Part shown: in pieces, positions 27,982 through 37,261 of the stretch | Numbering within the stretch: the first letter of the stretch is position 1 | Layout of the letters: each line of letters opens with the position of its first letter | DNA from: CAZVEE01 sp964625525 | GTDB lineage: Bacteria > Pseudomonadota > Alphaproteobacteria > JAJFIK01 | Length of the DNA stretch: 64,000 nt | Assembly (NCBI GenBank): GCA_964625525.1 | Contig: CAZVEE010000006.1 | Coordinates: forward strand, 1-64,000 | Direction of reading: 5' to 3' | Translations under genes and position numbers: made by a program | Notes under the pieces: generated by a model | What the model saw: the letters and a program-made list of their open reading frames with translations, nothing else | Database searches by the model: none | Told to the model about the DNA's origin: nothing

Positions 27982-30900
27982 TTAATTGAGGGTGGTCCAA
28001 TAGTCGCCAACGCAGGAAACCCAGAGCTGAGGTTCCCCGAAGATTCGGTCCCCGTTGGCCGGGCCGAATGTGGTGATGTAGCAGCGCCCCTGCGTGGGCA
28101 GCGCGGCCGTGGCCGGCACTGAAGCCACCTGACGCAGGACGGCGGTGCCATCCGTAACGGCCGTGGCAATTGTGGCACTGTCATAGGCCGTTGGTGCCGT
28201 GCCCGCTGTCGTGCCGGCGGTCGTGACGCGATAAAAATGATGCCCGTTCGGCGTCCAGATCTGACCGGCCGCAAGCACCGCAGAACGCGGCAGCAACCCC
28301 AGGCACTGGCGTTGATACTCGCCAACACTGAGACAGCGCTCGTGGTCCGTGGCGTGATCGACGGCCAGCGCCATGATGAAGCCAGTCGGATTGCCGCTGG
28401 TGTCCAGATCCTTCCAGACCGTCATGCCGGACCATCCAGTGGCCGAGCCTGTGCGCCGCTCATTGGCAAGCACCAGATCATGCACACGGAAATAGATCGC
28501 GCCAGGCAGATCCACCGCCCAACTCGCGCCGTTCGTGGCCGTGGCGAAGGGGTATTCGTAGACAGCCAATGTGACATTCGTCGCATTGAGAGCCGTCGTG
28601 CCAACCACGAAGGGCGCGTCAGTGCGGATGACCGTCAGTTCGGCGATCCGGAACCGGTTGAAATCCGGCGGCGGCACCGCGTCCCGCGCAATCTTCGCGG
28701 TTGGGTAGCCGTTGGTGAGATTGCCTGGCGCCGCGACAATCGTAATCGAGCCGTTATCTTTGATATCGACGCCCCAGCCGCCGTACTGACCCGCCGGGAT
28801 CTCGGTGCCGTCACCATCGGCCGGCAACGCCGTGCCAACCGCATTGGCGGCGATGGCCGTAGTCTTGTCGTCATTATTGTAGGTGCCGGCGCCCCAGGAG
28901 AGGTTTTGTTTCGTCGTTCCCGGTGCGAATGAAAGCGAGCCGGCAAGTGCTTGGCGAAATGGCACGGCCGTATCCGCCCTGTTTGGCAAGCGACAGGTGC
29001 GATACGTCACCTGCCCCTGCTTCTGCTGGCCCCAGCTTGCGCCAATTTCACAATCCATCACATTGGCGTTGCCGCGCCATTTGATCAGCGGCGGCCTGCG
29101 GCCCGTAAACTGGGGACCCTCCAGAAGCCATATGTCTTGTGGGCGCGGCGCGCGGTGATTGTCGCGAAAGGTGATGGTCGGCGCCTCAGGACGCACTCCA
29201 ACGCTGGTGTCCCGCTCCACCTGCAAGCCACCGCGCCAAAAACACTCCGACATGACAAAGCGCGTCCGCCCGCCGAGATCCAGCGTCGGCTCGCCATCAA
29301 ACAGCAGCGGATCCGCCGGACCAGCCTCGCCACCCAACAGCACGCTGCGCGTCATATGCACCGCACAAAGGGCCGACCCGTCCACCTCCACCACCTTTGG
29401 CACCTGGCTATCGAAATAGCGGATCACCGGCGCCGCGTCGGGCGCCACGGTATAGGTGATGCTGGCGGTCTGGCCGTAGCTGTCCACCTGGCCCGATGCC
29501 ACATTGGTGCCCGCCAGCGCCCGCACACCCGCATCGCTCAGTGTGCTACTGTGCTCGTCCCGCGCCACCTGATCGACGGTCGAGAACGCCGCCGTCACCG
29601 TTGTGCGCCCGCGCAGCGGGCGACCGGTCAGCGTGGCCGTGTAAGTGGTCCCCGAAACAAAGGCCATAGTCTGGGTGCGCCACACGCCATTACGCGCCCC
29701 TCCATATTCGTACTTATAGCCAATCACATTGATGAGGGAGCTATCGCCGAACTTGTTCAGCTGGCTCCACAGAGAGATATGCGGCGTTTGGTTGACCGAG
29801 TCACCGCCCCAGAAATTGACCAGGTTGCCCGCGCCCGCATGAAACAGCGCCCGCTGCGTGCGAGCGCACGCTGTGTTGTAGAAATTGAGTGCCGTGGCTT
29901 GGGTATTGTCCAGCACCCGGATCATATAGGCATTGTTATCGCCGCGCAGGTTCCAGGTGAAGACTTCGTCACCGTTAATCTCTTCAGCAATGTCAATGAC
30001 GACATAAAACCCTTCGGCAAGCACATTAATGAATTGCAGGTCCTGGCCGCCGCTCACAGGACGGAAGCGGAAAGCGATGTTGCTATACGATGCCCAGCCC
30101 GAATGATCGCCCGGCGTGGGCGGTACATATTCAATGGATAAATCTCGCACGGTCGTGTGGATCGCAATGGGCATGTCAAAAGCCACAAAGTCATCCGCCG
30201 TGGTGCGGATATTCGTGACCGAGATCCCCTTACCTTCCACGAGGGTGCCAAGCGTGCTTTGCAGCGTCACGCCGCTGTCGAGACGCAGCAGGCCCGCCGG
30301 GAGATCGACCACGCCGCGCCCCCAATTGGTGCGCGGCGTAATGCCATCGCGCACGGGCGCCTCCCGCAGCACGTCATAAGCGCCCTGGATAGCGGCGGAC
30401 ACATCGGCACTTTCATCGATCTTAGGACCGAAATCAGCCACCCGCTGCACCGCCCGCTGCACCACCTTGCGCCAGCGCCCCGTGCCGCCCTCGGTCGGGG
30501 CCAGGACATTGGCGCCATCATCGGCGTCCGTCGCGACCGCATCGAAATAGAGCAGAGCGTCCCCGCCATCACCCACCGCCGTGTGGCCCTGGCGAAAGAC
30601 AAACGCCGCGCCCCCAGCCGGTTTGGCCAGGGCCCGCACCGCGCCATTATTGGCCACCCACGGAATGGTATCCAACGAGAAGGTGTTCAGCGCCGCAGCC
30701 AGCGCAGAGTCCAACACACCGGCATTGCCCAACGGTGTAAACGTCTTGCCGTCACCACTAAAGGCCAAAAGCCGGTTGGCACGGTCTGCCTCCCGCGGCA
30801 GCGCCGGCGCTGGTTCACCGAGCGGTGTCACAATCGTGCGGTCGATGCGCTCGTCCTGTTCCTGAGCAATGCGCGTCAGCCGATCAAAGCCTTCCTCCAC

Positions 30901-31206
30901 AGCGCTGGAGGGAAACTGGCCCGCCTGTTCCAGATCCAAAGCAGAAGCGCGCGTGGTGGCGCCGATGTGAAAGAGAGTGTCACCACTAACCGGCGCCGTG
31001 GTGTAGGTCACCAGCCCGCCGCCGGACTGACCGATACCGCTCAGCGTAAAATCCACGCCCAGAGTTAAGGTCTGGTCAGGACCACTCACCGGACGTTTGA
31101 TCACTGTCAGTTCGCTAGCGGACAGAATGGTGAACCCATAGGCAAAGGCCACAGTCTGTCCGTCCCCGGCGTGAATGGTCACGCGGGATTCCTGAGACAC
31201 GGTCAT
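27982..31206 (-). CDS. Phage tail fibre/tailspike protein with T7-type N-terminal domain
   Basis: 1074 aa from ATG 31206, with AAGGAG 7 bases upstream. Residues 1-130 follow the T7 gp17 N-terminal plan: a short beta domain (GQTVAFAYGFTILSASELTV), a DLEQAG-type joint and the helix EEGFDRLTRIAQEQDERIDR that fixes the fibre to the tail. The middle, about 270-480, has short repeating beta strands like a parallel beta-helix. The C-terminal third is beta-rich and ends in a small domain with cysteines (RCYITTFG; LWVSCVGDYWTTLN). It would bind or degrade a surface glycan of the target cell. There is no sign of frame loss, which argues that the cassette is maintained. Confidence 0.82.
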   Translation of the reverse strand: MTVSQESRVTIHAGDGQTVAFAYGFTILSASELTVIKRPVSGPDQTLTLGVDFTLSGIGQSGGGLVTYTTAPVSGDTLFHIGATTRASALDLEQAGQFPSSAVEEGFDRLTRIAQEQDERIDRTIVTPLGEPAPALPREADRANRLLAFSGDGKTFTPLGNAGVLDSALAAALNTFSLDTIPWVANNGAVRALAKPAGGAAFVFRQGHTAVGDGGDALLYFDAVATDADDGANVLAPTEGGTGRWRKVVQRAVQRVADFGPKIDESADVSAAIQGAYDVLREAPVRDGITPRTNWGRGVVDLPAGLLRLDSGVTLQSTLGTLVEGKGISVTNIRTTADDFVAFDMPIAIHTTVRDLSIEYVPPTPGDHSGWASYSNIAFRFRPVSGGQDLQFINVLAEGFYVVIDIAEEINGDEVFTWNLRGDNNAYMIRVLDNTQATALNFYNTACARTQRALFHAGAGNLVNFWGGDSVNQTPHISLWSQLNKFGDSSLINVIGYKYEYGGARNGVWRTQTMAFVSGTTYTATLTGRPLRGRTTVTAAFSTVDQVARDEHSSTLSDAGVRALAGTNVASGQVDSYGQTASITYTVAPDAAPVIRYFDSQVPKVVEVDGSALCAVHMTRSVLLGGEAGPADPLLFDGEPTLDLGGRTRFVMSECFWRGGLQVERDTSVGVRPEAPTITFRDNHRAPRPQDIWLLEGPQFTGRRPPLIKWRGNANVMDCEIGASWGQQKQGQVTYRTCRLPNRADTAVPFRQALAGSLSFAPGTTKQNLSWGAGTYNNDDKTTAIAANAVGTALPADGDGTEIPAGQYGGWGVDIKDNGSITIVAAPGNLTNGYPTAKIARDAVPPPDFNRFRIAELTVIRTDAPFVVGTTALNATNVTLAVYEYPFATATNGASWAVDLPGAIYFRVHDLVLANERRTGSATGWSGMTVWKDLDTSGNPTGFIMALAVDHATDHERCLSVGEYQRQCLGLLPRSAVLAAGQIWTPNGHHFYRVTTAGTTAGTAPTAYDSATIATAVTDGTAVLRQVASVPATAALPTQGRCYITTFGPANGDRIFGEPQLWVSCVGDYWTTLN

Positions 31207-31217
31207 GGCGTGACTCC

Positions 31218-31376
31218 TTATGAGGGATGAGGATGGCCGCGAGCGTCCACGATGAGGCGGATCAACTGTGCCAGCACCGCGATAAGGTCCGCGCGGTTGA
31301 GATCAGGGGCCAGTTCCAGGCGGGCGGCGATGCCCTCACCGGAAGCCTGGCGCAGTTCAAACAAGCGTTGGGTCAT
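31218..31376 (-). CDS. 52-aa phage protein of unknown function
   Basis: Begins at ATG 31376 in an ATGA overlap with the gp14-like gene and ends at TAA 31218-31220, 11 bases before the tail fibre start. The product starts MTQRLFELRQASGEGIAARL and continues with DLNRADLIAVLAQLIRLIVD, an all-helical protein. Coupled start and tight packing argue that it is real in spite of its size. Its role is unknown; tail fibre attachment or internal core function is only a guess from position. Confidence 0.6.
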   Translation of the reverse strand: MTQRLFELRQASGEGIAARLELAPDLNRADLIAVLAQLIRLIVDARGHPHPS

Positions 31377-31882
31377 CCGAACAGCTCGGCTGCGTTGGGC
31401 ACGGTCAGCGTACCGCCTTCCGCCCGCGGCTCGCCCAACGGACCGCCGAGGTCCTCGCCAAGATTGAGCAATGTGGCGGCGGCCCCAAGACCGGCGCTGA
31501 GGCGGGATTGACGGGCGGCGAAGCGCGCTTGCGCGGCGCGGTTCTCCTGGGCGCGGGCGCGGGTTTCCCCTGCCGTTCGATCCCGGAGGATATCACGTTC
31601 CAGGGCCTGAGCGAGCGCGGCCTGGGCGTCGAGGCTGGAGCCGGTATCGACGCGCACGCCGCTTGCCGACTGGCGTGCGGTGGCGTCACCAAGAACGCGG
31701 CGTGCCTCCTGGCGGGCGGTCTCCTCGCGGGCGCTCGCGGCCCGGCGTTCAGCGCGGGCGGCCCGGCGCGCGCCAGTCGCGGTCGCACTGGCGCTGGCGC
31801 CACGCGCCAGGCGGCCGGCGACCTGATTGCCCGAGCGCAAGGCGGTTGTGGTGGCGGCCAGAATGGTGGTGGGTTCGCACAT
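31373..31882 (-). CDS. Internal virion core protein, T7 gp14-like
   Basis: 169 aa from ATG 31882, with AGGGAG upstream. It starts MCEPTTILAATTTAL and is very rich in Ala and Arg. The central part RRVLGDATARQSASGVRVDT, then GSSLDAQAALAQALERDILR, follows the pattern of T7 gp14 and its podoviral relatives: a helical core, a GS turn and a second long helix. In podoviruses this protein forms part of the ejection core inside the capsid. The identity is by pattern and position only. Confidence 0.6.
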   Translation of the reverse strand: MCEPTTILAATTTALRSGNQVAGRLARGASASATATGARRAARAERRAASAREETARQEARRVLGDATARQSASGVRVDTGSSLDAQAALAQALERDILRDRTAGETRARAQENRAAQARFAARQSRLSAGLGAAATLLNLGEDLGGPLGEPRAEGGTLTVPNAAELFG

Positions 31883-31894
31883 GGCGCATCTCCC

Positions 31895-34111
31895 TTATCG
31901 TCCGGGTGCGGTGGAAACGGGAACCAAAGCCAAAATCGTCATCGGATAGGGTTGGTCCTGCACGATCAGCAGGCGTCCGGCATCATCCCAGGGACCGGCC
32001 AGAGTCACCGTGCGATAACCGTCGGCGAGTTTGGGGCTGCGGTCGAACGCGTCGGCGCCGTCTCGGTCCAGGAGCCATTCGAGCGTTTGGGCACTGCGCC
32101 CAGTTTTGCCGCCGATACTCCGGCGCAGGAGCACGCGCGCCTCACTGACTTGGCGGCGGCGGGCCTGGGATGTTCCCTGACCGGTGCGCATTTCGATGGG
32201 CAGTGTCTCGATCAGCGAGGTATATCCGAGCCCCACATGCACGATGCCCGCAGCCCATTCAAGACTGATGGCGCCGGCGCTGACAGTCCGATCTGGATGA
32301 GCGATGCCGTCTGCCAGAATGGCAACGGTTTGCCCTTCCAAATGGTCAAGGCCCGATACGATGGTGACCGGTGGCCCGCGATAAGTGAGCGCACTGGCCA
32401 GATAGACGAACTCCTTGGTGTCAGTGTCGTCAGTGGGCTCGTGGGGGCGCTCCATATACTCGACATAGCGGCGCACACTGCCATTGACCGTGCGTTCCAC
32501 CACTTGCCAGACCTCATCACTCAAACCATCCGGATGGGGAATGACTGTGATATCCCGCACCGCGCCCGGGCGCGGATGGCGATGCCAGGCCCAGACATCC
32601 TGGTCACGCCGATAGGTCAGCCCACAGAGCACACCATCAGCGCGCAGGCACCACACCGTGCGCCAGGGTTCCCGCTGCCAGGCGATCCGCGTGAAGCCCG
32701 ACTGAGCCAAGGGATCGCCCTGCCCGATGTGATCGGCAAGCAAGGTCAATTCCCGCGCCGTATACCCGCCAGCGGCCCCGTCGACCGTCAGCTCTAGGAG
32801 TGTGCGTTGATCAGGGGCCAGGAACAGCACCGCATTGCCCACGGCGAGCGGTTGCACCGGTGCCGCACCGTCTTCGGACGCGGGCCGGGCGCGGATCCCA
32901 TCGGGGGTGATGGGGGCCTCGAAATCCCGGCCCGTCGCCATCCATACCACATCGCGGGCGCCCAGAAGCAGCACCGGGGCGTTCATCAGCCAGCGGACCG
33001 CGTTGAGCTGACGCGCCGCCAAAGTGTAGCGGAAGGCTTTGTCTGCCTCGGACCCGGCTTCAAACCGCTCGTAGTTGCCCGCGGCGACCGAGCCCCAGAA
33101 CGTCATGGGCCGAGATTGGGAGCCGGCCACCACCAGACGCTGATCGGCGAAGGTCGCAGCGCGGGGATAGCCGCGCCGGTCGGACCAGGCCCCTTCCGAC
33201 CAGCGCCAAGTGCCCGCTGTCACGACACTGTCCGGCAGGCGCGCCAGCACTTCCGCTTTCACCTGGGTGGCTGAAATATACTCCGTAATACGCACAATAC
33301 CGAAACCCGAATGGAGATACTCCCACTCAATCCCGGTGCCTGAGCGCCCGTCCCAACTGCGCCCGAAATCATGCACCGGCGGCACAGTGCCTGCGTCACC
33401 ATTCTTGGCCGATACCCGGTAAATGCGCCCATCAAAGCGCGCTTGTTCCGGCGTCGGCGTTAGGGAAAAACTCTTGCCCGCTTCCCAGGGTTGCACGCCG
33501 TTGGGTTCGGTCTCCGCCAGGCGCATCAGCCCACCCACATTGTCCGGGAGCCAGACAAAGTCCAAGGCCGAGAGCGTGATGTCCGATCCGATCACGGCAG
33601 ACGCGGTGATGATCGTGGTCTCAACCAGATTTTCGTCCAGAAACGGACCGTCGGGCGGCGCGAAGAGGCTGACGCTCCAACTGGTATCACTGCTGCGCGA
33701 TAAGATGCGGGGCGCGTGATCGGGATGGAACAGATAGATTACATCGGCTTCTTGCACCCAGGTCAGGTCCCGCAATTCCGTATCGGACCAAGGCGTTACG
33801 ATCTCATAGGGCGCGCCATTCTGAAGGATCTGTCCGTGGTCGCGGTAAAACCGGGCGTAGAGATCGCCCAATTCGATGACATAAGCATCGAGACTGGAAA
33901 AGACAAACGGCACCAGGATGGTATCCTTATCGCCGTATTTGGCCGGGGCGACGAAGCGTGTCCCGGGGGAACGGGTGACGCCGCCGGTGACCGCGACGAT
34001 GAAGTTTTCGATCCGCCTGGCGCCTGCTTCATGGGCCGCGAGATCAGTGCGGGCGGCGGCTTCCGGGCTCAGCTCTCCCTTCGCGAAACTGCGTTTGTCT
34101 GTGTAGATCAT
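31895..34111 (-). CDS. Tail tubular protein B / nozzle (T7 gp12-like)
   Basis: 738 aa from ATG 34111, with GGGAGG 7 bases upstream, in a 4-base overlap with the tail tubular A gene. It begins MIYTDKRSFAKGELSPEAAA and ENFIVAVTGGVTRSPGTRFV, the signature opening of podoviral nozzle proteins. Later stretches AATFADQRLVVAGSQSRPMT, FRYTLAARQLNAVRWLMNAP and WAWHRHPRPGAVRDITVIPH are typical of this beta-propeller family. It forms the distal tube through which DNA leaves the particle. Confidence 0.85.
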   Translation of the reverse strand: MIYTDKRSFAKGELSPEAAARTDLAAHEAGARRIENFIVAVTGGVTRSPGTRFVAPAKYGDKDTILVPFVFSSLDAYVIELGDLYARFYRDHGQILQNGAPYEIVTPWSDTELRDLTWVQEADVIYLFHPDHAPRILSRSSDTSWSVSLFAPPDGPFLDENLVETTIITASAVIGSDITLSALDFVWLPDNVGGLMRLAETEPNGVQPWEAGKSFSLTPTPEQARFDGRIYRVSAKNGDAGTVPPVHDFGRSWDGRSGTGIEWEYLHSGFGIVRITEYISATQVKAEVLARLPDSVVTAGTWRWSEGAWSDRRGYPRAATFADQRLVVAGSQSRPMTFWGSVAAGNYERFEAGSEADKAFRYTLAARQLNAVRWLMNAPVLLLGARDVVWMATGRDFEAPITPDGIRARPASEDGAAPVQPLAVGNAVLFLAPDQRTLLELTVDGAAGGYTARELTLLADHIGQGDPLAQSGFTRIAWQREPWRTVWCLRADGVLCGLTYRRDQDVWAWHRHPRPGAVRDITVIPHPDGLSDEVWQVVERTVNGSVRRYVEYMERPHEPTDDTDTKEFVYLASALTYRGPPVTIVSGLDHLEGQTVAILADGIAHPDRTVSAGAISLEWAAGIVHVGLGYTSLIETLPIEMRTGQGTSQARRRQVSEARVLLRRSIGGKTGRSAQTLEWLLDRDGADAFDRSPKLADGYRTVTLAGPWDDAGRLLIVQDQPYPMTILALVPVSTAPGR

Positions 34112-34710
34112 CGCCGCGCCTCCCACCAGGAGCCTGCCGGCAGATCTTCCGCAGGCGTGCCTTCGCGCGCATCGCTCACTTGGGCATCTTCCAGGCGGCG
34201 GGCAGCCAGAAGGGTCATGGTCTCAAAGAGGCTGCGGGTCTGGGTGACGGGCATGGCCAGATCAGCCGCGAGCCGGGCCACCAGTGCGTCGGTGAAAACC
34301 GGATCGAACAGGCCCACGGCGGTCGTGCGGCTCGTGTACAGAATGTCGAGCGGCGCCGGCAGGTCGCACAAAATCGCTGGCCCCTGATCCGTTGCCTCGA
34401 CCACATATTTGCCCGCCTGCCCCGCACCACGGACCCGACGCAGGCGCAGAAGATCCGGCGGCACGAGAAATTGCGCCGTGAAGCCCCAGGCCGGTGCCGC
34501 CGCCATGGCCGGCAACCGCGCGCGCCGCGCGGCGAAATTCCAGGGATAGGCCGCGAGCAGACTATCCCGCCCGCGTGGTAGCGCCAGGCGGCAGCGGCGC
34601 GCGTTTACACTCGCATCCGATGCGACATCTGCGAGCCGTTCCTCAACGCCGAGTAACGACAGCGCCGCATTGCAGAGTTCCGTCTCGCTTTGCGGTCCCG
34701 TCAGGGCCAT
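34108..34710 (-). CDS. Tail tubular protein A / adaptor (T7 gp11-like)
   Basis: 200 aa from ATG 34710, with GGAGG about 9 bases upstream. The opening ETELCNAALSLLGVEERLAD, then ARRCRLALPRGRDSLLAAYP and WNFAARRARLPA, is the usual adaptor beginning: an N-terminal helix bundle and the YPWNFA element. A second domain, ILYTSRTTAVGLFDPVFTDA and LVARLAADLAMPVTQTRSLF, completes the gp11/gp4-like fold. It joins portal and nozzle. Confidence 0.85.
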   Translation of the reverse strand: MALTGPQSETELCNAALSLLGVEERLADVASDASVNARRCRLALPRGRDSLLAAYPWNFAARRARLPAMAAAPAWGFTAQFLVPPDLLRLRRVRGAGQAGKYVVEATDQGPAILCDLPAPLDILYTSRTTAVGLFDPVFTDALVARLAADLAMPVTQTRSLFETMTLLAARRLEDAQVSDAREGTPAEDLPAGSWWEARR

Positions 34711-34750
34711 GGGTCCCGTCCTCCGACTGCGGATTGCAGATAATGACAAA

Positions 34751-34774
34751 GGGCGGCGGTGTCATCCGCCGCCC
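34751..34774 (-). terminator. Intercistronic hairpin between head and tail genes
   Basis: GGGCGGCGG (34751-34759) pairs with CCGCCGCCC (34766-34774) around a 6-base loop. On the minus strand it is followed by TTTGTCATTATC, a short T-run. It lies 22 bases past the 162-aa gene stop and 40 bases before the tail tubular A start. It could lower tail-gene expression relative to capsid. Confidence 0.55.
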
Positions 34775-34796
34775 TGCGGTTTGGGGTGGCGCGCTC

Positions 34797-35285
34797 TTAG
34801 TCGAGCGCGTAATAGAGTTCGAGCGAGAGCGTTCCGCCGGTCGTTGCGGCGGCTGTGTAAAGAGTGGCTGTCACGTCGAGTTCACCGCCGGGGTCGGTGG
34901 TCTGGCCAGCGACGAACGACCAGAACGGTGCTCCGATCTTGGCAATGTCGGTGATGAGGCCCGTTCCACTGCCGGCGGCGCCGGCATCCAAAAGGGCCAG
35001 AAAGGCATCGTCATCGTCCGTGATCTGCGGACCGAATAGGCCGAGCTTGAGATCGCTCGCGTTGCCCGACAGATCATCCCAGTAGAGCCGCGAAATGGGC
35101 AACGGATAGGCGCCCGCCGGCACCCGCCCAAGGCGATAGGTGGAATTCACCGCCGCATTGGCTGTCACTTCCACCGTGTCCAGAATACAGCGCACACGGC
35201 CACCGAACAGGCCGGCCGGCACCACATCGGGCACCGGTTTGGTGATGTTCGCCATCACCCGCGATCCATCCAGGTTCTCTACCAT
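34797..35285 (-). CDS. Phage structural protein of unknown function (between capsid and tail genes)
   Basis: 162 aa from ATG 35285, with AAGGAG 8 bases upstream; a second ATG at 35255 is less well placed. The sequence is beta-rich: NAAVNSTYRLGRVPAGAYPL, then SRLYWDDLSGNASDLKLGLF and FWSFVAGQTTDPGGELDVTA, ending LSLELYYALD. The place directly behind the capsid gene and its own strong ribosome site suggest an abundant particle protein such as a head decoration or head completion protein. No family is recognised. Confidence 0.65.
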   Translation of the reverse strand: MVENLDGSRVMANITKPVPDVVPAGLFGGRVRCILDTVEVTANAAVNSTYRLGRVPAGAYPLPISRLYWDDLSGNASDLKLGLFGPQITDDDDAFLALLDAGAAGSGTGLITDIAKIGAPFWSFVAGQTTDPGGELDVTATLYTAAATTGGTLSLELYYALD

Positions 35286-35309
35286 GGCTGAGGTCTCCTT
35301 TCGTCAGGG

Positions 35310-36179
35310 TCAGGATTCATCGCACAGAATGTCCACCACCTTGCGCTTGTCCGTGCGCGTGGCGCCAAAGGATCCGTGCACATAGACCTGGGTGGCGTAG
35401 CTCTTATCCGACCGCTCGGTGATGCGCGCCTCGGTGTCGTTCCAGACACCCAGATGCATCCCAGAGCGCACATAAAGCGGAACGCGACGCTCGCCGCTCA
35501 ACAACGGCAGGCGCTCGGAATGGCGGAACTGGACGCCCGCCCATTCGACCAACCGACCATTACGCAGGACCGGTTCGATGTTGTACTCCGACGACATGAT
35601 CTCCATCTCGCCCATGAGATCCGCGTTCTGACGGGCGGTGATGACACAGACCATAGGGTCGTTGTCTACGTCGATTTCGTTGCCCAACAGAATGGCCTGC
35701 GCCTCGCGCAATTTAGCTACGGTTAGGCCTTTGCTGTTAGAGACGATCTGTTGGTTGGTGGTGTCGAAGGATTCGTTCACCGTGCCTTCCTCACCGGTCT
35801 TGGCGACCCCATAGAAGGCGGCGATGATCTCGTCATCCATGCCTCGGCCTAGCGCATAGGCGCCGTTCTGGGAATAGGCGCCGTCCAGCGCGATACCGGT
35901 CTTAAGCTGATCGAAAGTGTCGACCAGATCCGCCCATTCGTAGTCGGACGGATAGACCCAGCGCCGGTCATGAGGTGTTTCGATGATCGGCGTATCACCG
36001 TGGCGGGTGGTGCGCTTGCGCGCCGTCACGGCGCCAATCTGTTCCACCGGCACGCCCGATTTACCGCGATAACGGCCCTCGGCGACCGTATCACGCAGCA
36101 CGCTGCCACGCTGTTGCAGCAACATTTCCACGTTGTTCTTGTACTCGACGACAAAGGCCGTCTCGACCTGGTTCGACAT
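35310..36179 (-). CDS. Phage major capsid protein
   Basis: 289 aa from ATG 36179, with CGGAGGACACAGG upstream. It has FVVEYKNNVEMLLQQRGSVL, then RRWVYPSDYEWADLVDTFDQ, LDGAYSQNGAYALGRGMDDE and KLREAQAILLGNEIDVDNDP. VCVITARQNADLMG and a C-terminal basic SFGATRTDKRKVV follow. This layout is that of the HK97-fold capsid group of BPP-1-like podoviruses, and the gene follows the scaffold gene as expected. No protease or cleavage site is evident. It forms the icosahedral shell. Confidence 0.85.
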   Translation of the reverse strand: MSNQVETAFVVEYKNNVEMLLQQRGSVLRDTVAEGRYRGKSGVPVEQIGAVTARKRTTRHGDTPIIETPHDRRWVYPSDYEWADLVDTFDQLKTGIALDGAYSQNGAYALGRGMDDEIIAAFYGVAKTGEEGTVNESFDTTNQQIVSNSKGLTVAKLREAQAILLGNEIDVDNDPMVCVITARQNADLMGEMEIMSSEYNIEPVLRNGRLVEWAGVQFRHSERLPLLSGERRVPLYVRSGMHLGVWNDTEARITERSDKSYATQVYVHGSFGATRTDKRKVVDILCDES

Positions 36180-36210
36180 CCTGTGTCCTCCGGGTTAAGG
36201 GATGATCCGA

Positions 36211-36993
36211 TCAGGCGCTCGGATAGGCGCGGGCCAGGAGGGCGCGGCGGCGGTCCTCCAGACTCTGACGTTCATGGCGGCTTGCGACGTCATCCTTGGA
36301 CAGAAGGCCCGCAAGCTGCTGGTTCAGGCGCGCCACTTCCGCGCGCGCGCCATCAGGCGAGAGGCCGTAGCCGCTCTCGCTTTCTCCGCCCAAGGAATCC
36401 TCGGCCATCATCCCACCCAGCCGGTGGAAGAAGCGCACCACCTGCGCATCACCCATGGCGCGGGTCAGGGCCTCCATAGTGGTGCCGTCATCGCTGAAGG
36501 CGTGGGCGGCGCGCCGGGCGAGATCCAAATTGGCGTCATAGGCGCCGCCCCAGTCTTGGCGCAGATCAGCCTCGAGGGCCGCGCCCCCGTCCTGGGCTGC
36601 GTGGGCGTGGGTGGTGAAGGCCTCAGCCTGATACCCGCTGAATGTCTCCAGCAGGCCTTGCGCCTGCCAGGGTGTGAGTTTCAGGCGCGCGGCCGCCTCG
36701 CGAAATGTGCCTTCTAGGGCTTCGTCATAGGGCAGACCGTCTGGCAAGGTGGGCCGCACCAACTCATAGGCCTGCGGATCATCTGGCACCCCCAACGCCG
36801 CCCAACCGGACCAGGCCGCCGGATCCTCATCGGCGCCGGGCAAGGTGACGGACGCCGGTGTGTTCGCGGCCACCGAGTCCGGTGCCACCGAGTCTGGTGC
36901 CACCGGGTCCAGTGCCACCGGGTCAACTGCCGGCCCACTTGGCATTGGATTGGTTGGGCCGGGATCAAAGGGGGTCGGTGTCGGCTCGGTCAT
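36211..36993 (-). CDS. Phage capsid scaffolding/assembly protein
   Basis: 260 aa from ATG 36993, with AAAGGATGG upstream. The N-terminal 50 residues are low-complexity Pro/Val/Asp/Ala with repeats (PVALDPVAPDSVAPDSVA) made by 15-base repeats around 36880-36925. A middle helical region, TPWQAQGLLETFSGYQAEAF, and a coiled end, ARAEVARLNQQLAGLLSK with basic HERQSLEDRRRALLARAYPS, follow. An acidic flexible start, helical body and short basic end are what podoviral scaffolds show. It overlaps the Bbp19-like gene by 29 bases. Confidence 0.72.
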   Translation of the reverse strand: MTEPTPTPFDPGPTNPMPSGPAVDPVALDPVAPDSVAPDSVAANTPASVTLPGADEDPAAWSGWAALGVPDDPQAYELVRPTLPDGLPYDEALEGTFREAAARLKLTPWQAQGLLETFSGYQAEAFTTHAHAAQDGGAALEADLRQDWGGAYDANLDLARRAAHAFSDDGTTMEALTRAMGDAQVVRFFHRLGGMMAEDSLGGESESGYGLSPDGARAEVARLNQQLAGLLSKDDVASRHERQSLEDRRRALLARAYPSA

Positions 36994-37261
36994 GGTCCAT
37001 CCTTTCCTGAAGAGCGCGCAGGTCCGCCCCGGTGAGGGACAGCATGCGCTGGATGTGGAGCCACACGGCCCGCCGGCCTTCATTAAAGGCGGTGGCATGC
37101 GGATCTCCGGGGACGTAAGTTTCTGCGTCTGCGTTACAGAGGCGGGCGAGATCGGCGAGCAGATCGGGACGATTGCGGAAGGCCTCGTCATAGGCCGCCA
37201 TCATCGGGCCCGCCTGCCCTCGTTCCGCCCACGGCCGCAGCCAGTCGAGCACTGGTTTCAT
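36965..37261 (-). CDS. Bbp19-like phage protein
   Basis: 98 aa from ATG 37261, in an ATGA overlap with the portal stop. The pattern FRNRPDLLADLARLC, then VPGDPHATAFNEGRRAVWLH and IQRMLSL, matches the small Bbp19 family of Bordetella phage BPP-1 and relatives. In these phages it is encoded between portal and scaffold, as here. Its function is not known; the place suggests a role in head assembly. Confidence 0.75.
   Translation of the reverse strand: MKPVLDWLRPWAERGQAGPMMAAYDEAFRNRPDLLADLARLCNADAETYVPGDPHATAFNEGRRAVWLHIQRMLSLTGADLRALQERMDHDRADTDPL

Noticed and set aside
28951..30141. Plus-strand open frames inside the tail fibre gene
   Set aside because: Composition typical of antisense frames, no start signals, and the minus strand frame continues unbroken for 1074 codons.
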